A stretch of DNA of 64,000 nt, taken from Brachycybe producta. Lineage: Eukaryota; Arthropoda; Diplopoda; Playtdesmida; Andrognathidae. The stretch covers positions 3,987,495-4,051,494 of the forward strand of contig JAUPFP010000020.1 in the NCBI GenBank assembly GCA_036925085.1. Reading direction: 5' to 3'. Of this stretch, positions 31,896 to 43,740 are shown piece after piece (position 1 is the first letter of the stretch; each line of letters starts with the position of its first letter). The notes under the pieces are model-generated. The model had not been told where the DNA came from and searched no databases. It saw only the letters and a program-made list of their open reading frames with translations. The translations under genes were made by a program, and so were the position numbers.

Positions 31896-34147
31896 TTATG
31901 TTAGGACTTGTACTGTGGCATAAGCATGAAAAGTAACATTCTTCTTCTGTTCCGGAGGACTGTTATCGTTAGTTTGGCGTGGTTTTTTCATAACAGATCG
32001 CAACTTATTATCAGCTCCACTATCCGAACTGGTAGACCCATGACTTCCAGTAGACGATGTCCGATAGAATGTGCTGTTTCCGACACTAGGATTACGCTTT
32101 TTTGTATTGTTAGTCCTCGCAGAACGATTTAAACCATGGACAACATGCGGCTTTTTCTTATTACTGCCGGAATGTCCGCCGTAACCATTAAAAAAACTAT
32201 TATTCTGAGGATATCCGTTAGCTTTAGTAAGAAAGTAGTGAGGTGTTGGATACGATAAATGTTTTGCTTCATCGGACATACCGGGTTCCAGTACTCGGAA
32301 GCTTTCCGTAGTAACCGGTATGACACGATTGACAGTTCTTCGAGGTCCTTTGAATTGTTTGCTAGATTCTACATTGTCTACGGCACTTCCAGATGACCTA
32401 AGTCTCGTACGCGACAAAGTATTTGATTGAATAGGAATGAAGTTATCGTTTCTAGAATGTTGTCCGTTTGTCGCGGATTTTGCCGCTTCGTGCGACGGCA
32501 TCGGTAACGGTGGCAGATAGAAGTACGGATCCGTTCCGCGATGTGTTGAATGGGAAGTACCGTTCGAAGTTGGCGGTGAAGGTGCCGGACCTTTCTTCGA
32601 AGATTTTTTTCCTTTGGAACTGGCCGAAGTTCTTGTTGTCTGAAGTTCCTTGGAAGGAACGTTATACCACATTGTATTTTGATGAGATGGAAATGGTATA
32701 GGCTTAAAAGTTGATGTTATCATCAAGCCATTGTTACGCTTCTTGTTCACTAATTTTTTGACTGCGTTCGACCACGGAAAGTGGAAAGATCCACTGCTTT
32801 TGGAAGATGGAGATGTTGCAATCATATCCGTTGGTGTCGTTGACGATGAAGCAACAAAAACGGGATTTTGTAACGATTTGGAACTGGAAGATGTTTTGAT
32901 ATTATGGTCTTCGGAATCGGTTGCGGAGATTGTCTTTACCGGTTTCCGTTGTCGGTTACCGGGGTTACGAGACCCGCCACTACCGTCTGTCGGCTTGTTG
33001 TTACCGTTAGATGACAAATGATCGTTATCGGTATCTCCGACGTCGTCACGAGATCGTAATTTTTCGCGTAGTTCTTCCAACACAGCTTCGCGCACTTGTT
33101 TGTCGCGTGGTCGAAGAATACGAAAGCTTTTACGATAATTGGCAATATTTCCCACGATCGAAGTCCAAGTTGGCGAAGAAGTGCCATTTTGAACTTCTGC
33201 ATGTCCGTTGCCGGTTGTGGTAACGGACACGGATCCGAGATCTCTTTCATTTCGTGTCCTCGTCGGTACCGAGCCGACTTTACCGTTCACTTGAGCTGTC
33301 GTCGTCGTCGTCGTCGTTGTTGTTGCGTTAAGCTTCTTCACTTCCGATTTGACGCTTGGTGACAAGATAGTTACGACCGGCACCACATGAACTTTGTCGT
33401 TGTCGTCGTCGTCGTCGCTATCGTCGTCGAAATCCATCGACGATACGACATTCGACGTTGCGTTCGGCACTTTATAGTGAACATGATTACCGACCATGAG
33501 CACGCCATCGGCACTTCCGCTTCCACTTTCGTCTTTCTTTTCACCATTCCGTCGATATTTATCCAACTTTGCCTGCCGATTAATTTCGTTGTACACTTTA
33601 AAAAGTCCCACGGCATCGGTCTGATTTAAACACCGATAGATATATGCTTGTAGAACATGCTGGCCACTACCGGTGTTCGGATGATGGTTTGATGCCGTCG
33701 TCGTCATCGACGTTCGACGACAACGTTCGAACACGACACCGAGCTCGTTGTCGTCACTCCGATCTTCATCCTTAGACCGTACAACCCAAACGGTCACTTC
33801 GGGACGTGCTTTGTCGACATGACAAAACAGTATGTCGCGTAACGGCACTTTAAGCGAGGTTATTCCAGTGCCAGTAGTATTATTCAATACACGATTCACT
33901 GTTAGACCGGATGCATTGCACTGCACTGTACACCGAGAACCACCTTGAACCGATTCTGGAAGATCGTGGACCAGATGGCAAAGGAGGTCACTTGTCACAG
34001 CTCCATTTAACACTTGACGCCCGAGAAAACGGGCTTCGTACGATTTGTTTAAATCCAACATAGTAATTTTCTTAAGATTTCCAAGAAACTCGTTGTAGTT
34101 TCCGGTCGTTGTAGTTGCAATTTCTAGACAAGTGGATTCGGTATCCA
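31896..34147 (-). CDS. PTB-domain protein, terminal coding exon
   Basis: The frame stays open upstream to an ATG at 34172, and residue numbers count from there. That ATG lies in the probable intron, because TTTCTAG (AG at 34149-34148) makes a good 3' splice site. The exon therefore starts at 34147, needing one base from an earlier exon, or translation starts at M38 (34061-34059), giving 721 residues. Residues 44-202 look like a PTB/PID domain: SYEARFLG first strand, RDILFCHVD and VTVWVVRS core strands, and a closing helix DAVGLFKVYNEINRQ. PTB domains bind NPxY-type peptides in membrane-proximal adaptors. The rest is Ser/Thr/Asn-rich: acidic run 248-260, poly-Thr 284-292, basic helix about 345-375, and C-terminal KNVTF (744-748), which fits the RVxF PP1-docking pattern. 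GC and CpG are clearly higher than in the flanks. FAM43-type or another PTB adaptor is possible; orthology cannot be fixed by eye. The stop is TAA. Confidence 0.68.
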
Positions 34148-34164
34148 CTAGAAATATAATAAAA
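34148..34164 (-). promoter_or_regulatory. 3' splice acceptor of the PTB gene
   Basis: Read on the minus strand, a T-rich tract ends in TTTCTAG immediately before the TGGATACCG that opens the exon. The acceptor phase leaves two bases of a codon in the exon. The apparent coding continuation into the tract (LNFIIFL) reads like translated pyrimidine tract, not protein. Confidence 0.6.
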
Positions 34165-34284
34165 TTTAACATGAAGGTTAATCATGTCTTTTGAATAAGA
34201 GCTTAAACAATATGCCTCAACTGGTTTAACATTTAAGGTTTAACATTTTAAAGCTGTAAACGCCTTCTAAACTCTTAATTATTC

Positions 34285-35400
34285 TGTCTTTCAGGTGTAA
34301 AATGAAGAGAAACTGGAATCTGTTTTAGAAACTAGAAGGGTAGCTCCATCATTTAATGATATTTTCATATGGATATCTTTCAAAATAAGCTTTTTTTATG
34401 ACAGTTTGAAAAAATAAAGGCGAAAATAGTTTTTCAGTGAAATGTCAATGGAAAAACATTAAAAAAACGGGTCCATTTTCAAACTGAACTATAAAATGTT
34501 TTATTTTTTAAGATATTGCCATGAAAACGACTTTTGCATAATCTTTTCAAGAGACCATTACCTGCAGGAATTTGTTGTCAAAATAATGTCAAGATTTAAT
34601 CAACAATTACCAAAATGGTTTTTAAAATTAAAAATAACTCAATAAAATCATAAAAAAAAACTTAAAAATGAAGTGACTTTTATGAGTCATCAAACAACGC
34701 CATTTTAAATTTCAAAAAAAAAAAAAAACGAAAGTCTTCCTTTCTACTCAAGTTGCCAACTCACATTTCCATAATTCCTTAATCAACCACATGTATTCCC
34801 TCTAGTCATATTAAACTCAATACAGCTTAGCTTTCCAATAAGCTCGAGAGCCACGTGGTAGATGGGGTTAATTCAAATAATAAATCAATAGTACTTTGAA
34901 ATAGATAGGGAATACATGTATTTGAATAGGGAATTAAAAGTAATGTGAGCTGGTGACAGCATCAATCAGCATCTGAGTAGATAGGTAGACTTTTCTTATT
35001 GCCAATGTCTGTTGTTTGGTGGCGCATCTATCTGATAAAGTTCATTTGTATGAAGTTAATTGATTTTTAATTTTTTTAATTATATTAATGACTTATGTTA
35101 AATTTTAAAAATCGTTTTCGCAATTGTTGGGTAATTCTTGACAATATTTTGAAAAGAGATTTCTGGAGATAATTGGTCTCTTTAACATTTAAGTTTTGAA
35201 AACAATTCGAATTTTTTCATAATGCTGTTTTAAAAAAATGTTCGCAGGACGTTTTTGTGTCTTAAGTTTTACAAAACAACGTCTTTAGGGCATAGCATTA
35301 ACCGATGCAGTGGCGCCATCCGGAGGGAAAAAAGCAAAATGATTATCTACAAAGCCACCTTAAGTAGTTGAGCTAGTATGCGTTTAGTTTCTCTTAATTT
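34285..35400. mobile_element. Family G element, copy G3, split by family E
   Basis: Left part from TCTTTCAGGTGTAAAATGAA to GCATAATCTTTTC. The right part resumes with TTAAGTTTTGAAAAC and ends around GATGCAGTGGCGCCATCC. It lies in the probable intron of the PTB gene. Confidence 0.6.
34550..35187. mobile_element. Family E foldback element, copy E3
   Basis: Full-length, two ~290-bp arms around a short centre near TCGAGAGCCACGTGG. It lies about 400 bp upstream of the coding exon's acceptor and could fold into a long hairpin in the pre-mRNA. Confidence 0.75.
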
Positions 35401-35469
35401 TGCTTCTGAACGAGAGAGAGTGAGAGAGTAATCAAGAGTTTGAAAATCAGCTGTTCATAATCCATTTTA

Positions 35470-36960
35470 AGTTAAATAAGAGCTAAATGGACACGTTTTA
35501 AGCTAATAAACTGATTTATTGAATATATTCTAAACTAAATAAGTTACCAAACTAAAATATAGAAAAGCTAACCTGAATAAGAGCTAATGTAACTAAATTT
35601 AGAAAGGCATATCTATATATAAATTTCACTATTGAAGAGCTAATTTTGTATGAAATATCACAATTTGTGCTAATGAAAAGCTAAACTGTTAAAAGTGCTG
35701 ATCTGGCTAAGTCAACAGCATAAAAACTTCATATAAAGCATGCTGGCAATCAAGTAAGAGTTCAATTTTAATCAGAATCAGCAGCAATGAGATGTACAAG
35801 TGCTAACCTTGATTAGAACTAAGCTTTAAAAGAGCTAAAACATGCGAAACTTAAATTGTACTAAGTGCTAATCTGGTTAAGAGTCAAACAGTGCCAAAAA
35901 CTTACATTCAAAAATGTCTAATCTGACCTGGATGTACAGAAGTAAAACTTTTCAATTTCTGATTAAGATTAGCACTAAATACACAAGTACTATTTTCGAT
36001 TAGCACTTAAGATTAGAGCTAAATAGTTAACCGAGAACAGTGCTAAATAGTACAATAGTACAAGTGCTTACTCTTGTTAGAGCTAAACTGTACAGGAAGA
36101 TAATTTTGATAGAAAACTAAACTATCAGGATTATCACTGTGGCTAAATCTAGATAAATTCATTAGCATTAAATACAAAAGTGCTAACCTGGATTAGAATT
36201 AAAATATACAATTGTTAATATTGATTACAGCTCTTGATATAAAGTTAAACGGGTATGAAAGCTACACTTTTCAAGCTTTGATCAGGATTTGGCACCAATA
36301 TAGACAAGTGCTAACTTGGATTATAAATAAAATATGCAACTGCTAAATTAGACTAAAAGCTAAACTGTACAAGTGGCCTAATCTAGCTTTTAGGTTATAA
36401 TCAGGACTAGCACTAAAATAGAAAACGTAAATTAGAGCTAAAATATGCAACTACTAACTTAAGTTAAGAGCTAAACTGTACAAGTGGCTTAACCTAGCTA
36501 AAAAAACGAACCTTTTAGGTTATAATAAGTTCTAGTGCTAAAAATCTACAACCTAGATTAGAGCTAAATATAAATTTAGCTCTAATCTAGGTTGTAGATT
36601 TTTAGCACTAGAACTTATTAACAATAAGTTTTTTTAAAAACAAAAAAAACTTTAAAAATGCTAAAGTGAAAACTGCTACCCTATATTAAGAGCTAAACCT
36701 GTACAAGTGACCTAATCCAGATACGGGTTTGAACATTTTAGTTTCTAGCCAGAATTAGCACTAAAATATACAACCTGAATTACAGCTAAATTATGCAACT
36801 TCTAACCTGGATTAAGAGCTAAACCTGTAAAAAGTGACCTAATCTAGATAAGGGGGTTAGAACATTTTTTAGTTTCTAATCAGAATTAGCACTATACCTG
36901 AATTAGAGCTAAATTGTATAAAAACTAGATCAGACTAAAATGAACATGATCAAAATTTAA
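35470..36960. repeat. Decayed GCTAA/GAGCTAAA satellite
   Basis: Dozens of degenerate ~30-bp units with motifs such as TGCTAACCTGGATTAGAGC and CTAAACTGTACAAG. Period and sequence drift strongly, suggesting age. Confidence 0.7.
36523..36620. repeat. Perfect 47-bp inverted repeat
   Basis: Arms 36523-36569 and 36574-36620 are exact reverse complements with a 4-base loop ATAA, inside the otherwise degenerate satellite. Confidence 0.9.
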
Positions 36961-37187
36961 ATAAAAGGAAAATGAAACCCGTTTATTTTATATTAAAAAC
37001 CTTCTGGTTTTTTTTTTGTCAAAAAAAAGAACAAATCTTGTTACAGTTTCAGTTCAATAGCTGATTTTAAAAGATTTCCTTTTTTTTTAAAAAAAAAACC
37101 TCATATCATTGTGAATTTTTCTATACTCTATGATATTACTAGAAAAGGTACACTTTATAATATAAAATACAAAATCTCATGACTCAC

Positions 37188-37213
37188 CTGTTAAATCACA
37201 TCACATTATGCCA
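37188..37213 (-). other. Candidate 26-nt non-coding micro-exon
   Basis: On the minus strand a T10-CAG acceptor and a consensus CAG|GTGAGT donor flank 26 nt. All three reading frames of the 26 nt contain a stop, so if real it is 5' UTR. Translation would then start inside the large exon, most simply at 34061. It could be a chance pair of sites in AT-rich DNA. Confidence 0.3.
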
Positions 37214-38756
37214 CTGAAAAAAAAAATTAAGACAAATTTTCAGAAAAAAAATTCACTTCCGCAAAATCCACATATTTAGTTAAATAAAATTAAAACACAC
37301 ACACAAAATATAAAACGTGCACGTTCCGATAAAAAAAGCCATCAAAAATTTTTGGAGTGTTTTAAACCAAACAACAACAACAAAAAAGATAAGGCTTTTT
37401 TGTTTTGTTTGTTGAGTTATCAAAAGAATGAGTGGTCACTTCTTAAGTTAGTGGTCAAACAAGCCACTTTTGGTCAATAACTGCTGCCAACGCACAAACA
37501 CCAAAAGTGGCATTTTCACTTTTTTTTTTTCTTTTCCTCTTCTTCTTCTTTCTTCTCTCTTGTTTTAAAATTTTAAATATATTTATATAAATATAAAAAC
37601 CGTTAGAAGTTCACATGTTCAAGGCAAACATGGTCCAGATTTTACAGAATAAAAAAATAACATATTTTAAAATTCATAATGTGTAGAGAGACTAAAAAAA
37701 ATCACTGCAAAAATGTGTGTAACCCTTTGATGACCGGTCAAAAAAATAAATTGTTAAAGATTTTTGTTTTAAAAATATAAATTTTTGTGAAATTTTATTA
37801 AAAAAAAAACAATTTTTGTTTTGAAAATATAAATTTTTGTGAAATTTTTTTAAAAAAAAACAACTTGGTTTTAAAAATATAAATTTTTGTGAAATTTTTT
37901 TAAAAAAAACTAATTTTTTTTTTAAAAAAATATAAATTTTTGTGAATTTTTTTTTAAAAAAACTAATTTTGTTTTTAAAAAAAAATATAAATTTTTGTGA
38001 ATTTTTCTTTTTAAAAATTCTGTAATTTACAATTTATGTTTAAAATTCAAGTTAGTGGTCATTGTGTGGTTAGTATAATATTATTTACGATTTGATGATA
38101 ACGACTCACACAATTTTTTTAAAAAAAATATTTAAATAAAATAAATTTTGCAGAAATTAAAAAAAAATCTTAATTTGAACCAGTGGTCACTTTATGAGAA
38201 TATTTAAATTTTTAACCCTTTGATGACCTCTCAAAAAATTTTAAACTTTAAAAAAAAAAATCTAATCAAAATCTTGATCTACTAAAAATATAAATTTTTG
38301 CAAAAATTTATAAAGAAAAAAAAAATCTCCATCATCTGCAGTTGAAGTTTTAGTCCAAGTTAGTGGTCACTGTGTGGTCAATATTAAAATATTGACCAAT
38401 CAAAAATAAGAAATAATTTTAAAACTTTTTTTCTTAACAAACAAAACAAATAAATAAATCTTTGCAGAAGAAATCCCGAAATTAAAAACTCAGAGATCTG
38501 ATGATGTTTTAGTCCAGTCAGTGGTGGTGGTCACTGTGTGGTCAGTTCCGTTGACCAATACATTAAAATATAAACAGCCATTAAAAAGAGCTAAAAAAAA
38601 TGCAAGCAAGCATCTATCTCTATCTCTCTCTCTATGAGAGCAAAATACAGAATAAAATATGAGCAGAGAGTTTTGCTAGTTACCACCAACCTCAAAAAAC
38701 AAAAATTTGCAATATTACAAAAGTAGTCAATTGAAAAAGTGGGTTACTATGAGCTT
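37214..38756. other. AT-rich DNA upstream of the candidate micro-exon
   Basis: Apart from the tandem repeat at 37757-38015, it holds recurring AGTGGTCACTGTGTGGTC motifs (37434, 38052, 38362, 38521) and a TCTC tract (38611-38632). No coding sequence. Confidence 0.5.
37757..38015. repeat. ~55-bp AT-rich tandem repeat
   Basis: About five units of AAAAATATAAATTTTTGTGA followed by T and A runs of variable length. Confidence 0.8.
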
Positions 38757-38757
38757 G

Positions 38758-38767
38758 GCGCATGCGC
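38758..38767. promoter_or_regulatory. NRF1-like palindrome GCGCATGCGC, possible promoter
   Basis: GCGCATGCGC is embedded in AT-rich DNA about 1.5 kb upstream of the candidate micro-exon. NRF1 sites of this type mark many metazoan TATA-less promoters. There is no supporting transcript, so the link to the PTB gene is inference. Confidence 0.2.
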
Positions 38768-38958
38768 AGTTAAGTTCGCTTAGGTATCCACCAGGTAAAA
38801 ATAATGACTGCAGGGTTTTTTTTCTCTCTCTGTCTCTTTTTTCTTCTTCACACCTGTAAATTGAGAATAAAGTTCCTCGAGTACATTGGCGTCCATCCAT
38901 CCGATTGTTTTGTCGTCTTTATTCTTTTTTTCATAATTTTAACAAGCCTTAAGACAAT

Positions 38959-40170
38959 AGGTGCATTCTGGTGCTAAGCGCTTTTAAAGCAGCTTGAAAT
39001 AACTTGCTACGTACTATATATGAAACGGCATTCATTTCAAAATTAAGCCCAATTATTTATAAAAAAAAAATAAGTAAATTTCTAAACAATTATTAGAATT
39101 TTGACATCAACGTTACATAAATGCTGTTTCACATTATAGAGATGCTCACGCTCTGCTCGCAAAGTGCTTGTGTTCACATTGAGGTGAATGTCACACTCAC
39201 GCACACTTAAATTAGTCACCCACTATAGCGCGCTGCGCCGCGCCGCTCAGAAGAACTTTACATTGTACGCATCGTACAAAATCAAATGGTGCAGCGTCCA
39301 CTATATAGTGGCACGCCACGATGTGCGAAACTGGCATGTAGAACTTCTATTCCAGAAGTCTTGAGGAGACCCAAGCAGTAAGGAGAGTGCTACACTCACG
39401 CGCCCAGAATAGCTTTCTATTGTATGCATTGTATGAAATCAAATGGTGCAACGTCCACAATACAGTGGCACGCAACGACGTGCGAAACTGGCATGTGGAA
39501 CTTCAATTCCAGAAGTCTCGAGGAGACCCGAGAAGTGAGGTAAACGCCACACTCACGTGCACTTAAGCTAGTCACCCACTGTGGCGTTCAGCACTGCGCC
39601 GCGCCACCCAGAAGAACTTTCCGTTGTATGCATTGTATGAAATCAAATGGCGCAACATCCACTATACAGTGGCACGCCACGACGCGCGAAACTAGCTTGC
39701 TGAACTTTTTTGCCGAAAGTCTCGAGGAGACTCGAGAAGAACCTTTTCCGTTTTGCCGTGCAGCGTCGCGCCAGTGTGTGCGGAGCTATATGGACGGAAC
39801 CGACTGAGAAATGCACTCTTGTGACATTAGAGACGCCACTAAGGCGTCTTCGTTTGCCGGCATACCTCGTTGTAAACAGCAACACGTGTTCATTTGTATT
39901 GTGAAGTGTGAGCATTTATGTTGCCTTCCACAAGTGGCGGAATCGCAGCGGCGCGTTTATATAGGCGAAGTCCTGGATGGAATTTTCCACCTGGTGGTTT
40001 GGGGAGGCGCAGCGCTGCGCGCCACAGTGGGCGACCAGCTTTTATAGATTTCCATTCTTTCAATTTTAACCGCACGAGCACTGTGTGAGCAGAACGTGAG
40101 CTACCCTATAACGTGAAACAGCCTTAATAGGTTTTTGAGCTGCAAAAGCGCTTACAAACTGAACGCACCC
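38959..40170. mobile_element. Outer TIR element enclosing a Harbinger-like element
   Basis: The left end AGGTGCATTCTGGTGCTAAG and right end GAACGCACCC share inverted GGTGCRTTC plus TAAGCGCTTTT. About 160 bp on the left and 45 bp on the right surround the nested element. The tip resembles the 24451 MITE. Confidence 0.6.
39121..40124. mobile_element. GC-rich Harbinger-like element with internal repeats
   Basis: Ends ATGCTGTTTCACATTATAG and CTATAACGTGAAACAGCCT, with TAA at 39118-39120 and 40125-40127. A second, inner inverted pair (CACCCACTATAGCGCGCTGC and GCGCGCCACAGTGGGCGACC) brackets three tandem ~157-200 bp units at about 39190-39745. On the minus strand TATATAAACGCG (39953-39964) precedes a 90-residue frame (39643-39915) with no recognisable domain. 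Confidence 0.75.
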
Positions 40171-40679
40171 AATGTGAAAAATAAATTTATAAAAAAAAAA
40201 CAACAAGAAGGAAAAACAAAAACAAAATTGTTTGTTGTTCTGTCAACCGGTTTAAATAAATTCTTTGTATGTAGAGGCGTATATTATTTACAAAAGTGTA
40301 ATTAAGGTGTTTTTCTGTTCTTATTCTGTTCGAATATAGAGCCAAATTAAAACTCATTTTGTCGTTTTTATTTGCGTGTTTTTCTTTTAAACCGGGTGTA
40401 AATGATTTCATTTGACAATTTTCGGCTACACCGTATGTACTCTTTGTCAACTCAAGATTACTCGTTGAGTTATTTAAAAAAAAATACAGGCGCTTTTCTA
40501 ATCTGCTTACTTAAATAATTCAATCAGTAAACTTGAGTTGAGTTCAGCTATATTATATTTGGTAGTTTTGAGACAAATTACTTTTAAAAGTATGAATTAA
40601 AATTACAATTGATAATTACAACACGAAAAATAATTAATTACAAACACAATTACCAGATTACGAGATGAAAAAAAAAATA

Positions 40680-40955
40680 AGTAATTTAAATACAGTAATT
40701 CATTACTTTTAGCAAATTACTAATTAGCGTGTTAAATTACGAATTACTTAAAAAAGTAATTTAATTACAGTAATTCATTTTTTTTTGGCAAATTACTAAT
40801 TAATGTGGTGAATTACTAATTACTGAAAAATAAGTAATTAAATTAGAGTAATTCATCACTTTTGGGAAATTACTAATTAACGTGGTGAATTACGAATTAC
40901 TGAAGAAAAGTAGTTTAATTACAGTAATTCATTCCTTTTGTCAAAATTACTTCTG
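40680..40955. repeat. ~76-bp AATTAC-rich tandem repeat
   Basis: About 3.5 units containing TACAGTAATTCATT and CAAATTACTAATTAACGTG. It ends at TTCTGAACACTGG, a context typical of transposon interiors. Confidence 0.8.
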
Positions 40956-40960
40956 AACAC

Positions 40961-41740
40961 TGGTATATTTGGTGCACATACACTACATGTATGCTTTCAT
41001 ACTTAACAATGGTAGTAATTTAATGCAGTTATTAAATGGAAAAGGATAAAAAAAATTTCATAATTTGAATAAAAGTTTTTTTTTGTCCTAATCAACGTTT
41101 GATTTTGTCTGAAATTGCGGTCATCATTTTTAAATGGAACGTTGTTTAGACCAGGAAAAAAACAACAACCCTTTTTTAATTTGTTATTATGATATCACTT
41201 TTATTACTTTAATAGTTAAATGATTGAGGTTCAATTAACTTAGGAAAAAATAATACTAAAGAAAAAAAAATCAGCTTTCTTTGATCAGGTTTTTTTCTTT
41301 TTTCTGATAATGCACAAAAAATAGAAAGTTTATTATGCAGTTTTTAAAATAATTTTTTTTTAGAATTGTTTAAAAATTGATTTTGCATTTTTTTTTTCTT
41401 CAGTTTACATTGATCGCAAAATATAATTTATTTGCTACATTAATAGGCTTAGGGAGATTTCATTTGCGCCTATAGAAAAACAAACTTCGACACCAACGTA
41501 CACAACACATTAAAGTTTTCCAATTGCTCTACCTGAAAACACTAGAGAGAAAAAATCCCGAAAAAAAAAATTGTAAAAGTCATCAAAACCGTAAACATCC
41601 TCATCTCCATACATTTTCATTAAAAGAATGAACATACCTCATTAAAGAAAAAAATAATGAAGCACAGGTTGAGATTTTCTTTGCATTATATAGGTGACCC
41701 ATCATGGCGTCCAAACACATTGCAAATTATTACAGTGTAA
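40961..41740. other. AT-rich DNA, no gene seen
   Basis: Poly-T and poly-A runs, nothing recognised. Confidence 0.55.
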
Positions 41741-41890
41741 TACCTTGTACGGAATCCAGTTATGGACAATATTTTGAGATTATTAAGTGAATAAATTGAA
41801 TTCGACATATTGTCCATTTGCCCTTCACAGGGCTCTGTAGAATGTGTTAAATATTTAAATGCATTTAACTGTGTATGTGTTTACAAGGTA
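41741..41890 (-). mobile_element. Family B MITE, copy B8, internally deleted
   Basis: 150 bp with both tips, with TAA on the left (41738-41740) and TTA on the right (41891-41893). Confidence 0.75.
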
Positions 41891-41947
41891 TTAGAAGCCA
41901 TGTATTGTGTACACTTAATTGCTTCAAAATCTTACTTCCTTCTACAA

Positions 41948-42141
41948 CAGGCACGTGTGTTCAGCACAAATTCATTGTTTGTTCCTTTTTTTATGAGCGT
42001 CAGACCAAATATCAACCAATTATAAAATGAAAAGGGTTGTGCATGTGACATCTATCCAAATATCAAACCAATTAGAAGTTGCAGTTCCTCATAAAAGGGG
42101 ATTGGCAAATGACTTGTACTGTGCTGAGCACACTTGCCTGT
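41948..42141. mobile_element. Diverged family A relative, A5
   Basis: Tips CAGGCACGTGTGTTCAGCAC and GTGCTGAGCACACTTGCCTG. It shares AACCAATTAGAAGTTGCAG and ATAAAAGGGG with family A but has different terminal arms, so it is a sister subfamily. Confidence 0.65.
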
Positions 42142-43204
42142 TTTGTCCACGCATTCATTTCACTATATGTATATAGCGAGGAATACTTTATTTTCTATAG
42201 TAGTCCGTGTGCTTTCCTGCAAGTTGCACGACGAGTTTACTAGTAAATATTATTTTTTAAAAGAATAATTTTAGGTCTATTTCTTGATAATAATATTTAC
42301 TATTCTAGTTTCTTTATTCAACTTTTTTTAAAAAAAATATGCCCTATATAAGCAAAAACAACCATAAAAATACAACCAGTTTTCTAATTTCATTGATTTT
42401 TTGTTGTTGTTGCTATTTATAATAAAAAAAAAGATCCGTTTAAATTGTTAATCTTTTCCTGAAACTAAAAATAATGAAAAACAACAGACATTTCATTTAA
42501 AATTGAAAGTGAATATATATATTTTTAAATTGACATTTATTTCATAAATGAATTAAGAGCCTGGAGGCTTTTCAAAACGTTTTTTAGTCAGGTTTGGCTC
42601 GTGAGACATAACTTGCGCACCCCCTTGATTTTTTGCCTCATGATAATTGGTAAAAAATATTTTCCTAAAGTTATCTTCTTCTACATCAGAAAGCATATTA
42701 TATAAGAAATAAAAGAAAAATATCTGTTGTTTTTCTTTTCTCTATGTTTCACTGTGGGTGTCAACTACAAATTCCTGGATTTAATAATAGGTATTAGTAT
42801 AAGAGTCCTGCTGTTATGTAACATGGCTCCGGAAATGATACAAGCAATAATAAACAAGAAAAAAATACAGTATATGGTTAAATTGCTTTTAAAGATGACC
42901 ACCAACAGAGATTCATTCAAAGATTACTTTCTATAAAAACAATTTTATTAAAATTAGCACATTTCAAAGATGTATTTATATTTTAATTTATTTTTTCCTA
43001 CTTGGCTTATTGGTATGAAATAATAACAATTATTGTAGCATGATTAGGAAACATACTGGCAGCACAAGTAAGACTGCTGTAGCTTATAGAGAGTACAACA
43101 CAACAAGTAGAATTCAGAGAGATTCAAAACTTATTTTGCTTATGGCACAGTGTTGAGAAATCGTTGCACACTTTACAAAACGTATGGCACACCCTTTGGA
43201 AACC
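42142..43204. other. AT-rich DNA, no gene seen
   Basis: The 69-residue frame at 42727-42936 has no recognisable motif. Confidence 0.5.
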
Positions 43205-43740
43205 ACTGGTTTGGAGCATATGTTGGCACAAGTAGAATGCATCGGAAATACATTGGCACAAGTAGATTATTAATAAACCTTGGCACAAATAGAATATTAG
43301 AAAACATTGGCCCAAGTAAAGACGTGAGAAAATGCATTAGCATAAGTAGAATGTTTAGGAACTATATTGGCTCAAGTAGAATGTTTAGGGTGTATGTTGG
43401 CACAAGTAGAATTCTTAGAAAATATATTTTCACAAGTAGAATGCTGAATAAAATATAATGTGTGCACAAGTAGAAAGTTTAGGACATATATTGGCACAAG
43501 TAGATTATTAAGAAACATAAGACACAAGTAGAATGTTTAGGACATATATTGGCACAAGTAGCTTATATTGGCACGATTAAAATGCTTAGAAAATATATTT
43601 TCACAAGTAGAATGCTGAGAAAATATATGGGCACAGGTAGAAAAAATGTTAAAAAATACACTGGCATATAAGTAGAATGTTTAGAGCATATGTTGGCACA
43701 AGTAGAATTCATAATAAAATACTGGCACAATATTTTTTAC
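43205..43740. repeat. ~30-bp minisatellite TTGGCACAAGTAGAATG
   Basis: About 17 degenerate units with TTGGCACAAGTAGAATGTTTA as core. The 102-residue frame (43150-43458) arises because a ~30-bp unit is near a multiple of three. Confidence 0.85.

Larger units (their letters stand above)
34148..37187 (-). other. Probable 5' intron of the PTB gene
   Basis: This lies between the acceptor of the coding exon and the candidate donor at 37187. It contains a family G element split by a family E element, then a decayed GCTAA-rich satellite with a perfect 47-bp inverted repeat. No coding sequence is seen. The intron extent depends on the micro-exon being real. Confidence 0.35.

Noticed and set aside
32129-33629. 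Open frames antisense or shifted within the PTB exon
   Set aside because: They are shadows of the 758-codon frame, which alone has a domain-like sequence and codon structure.
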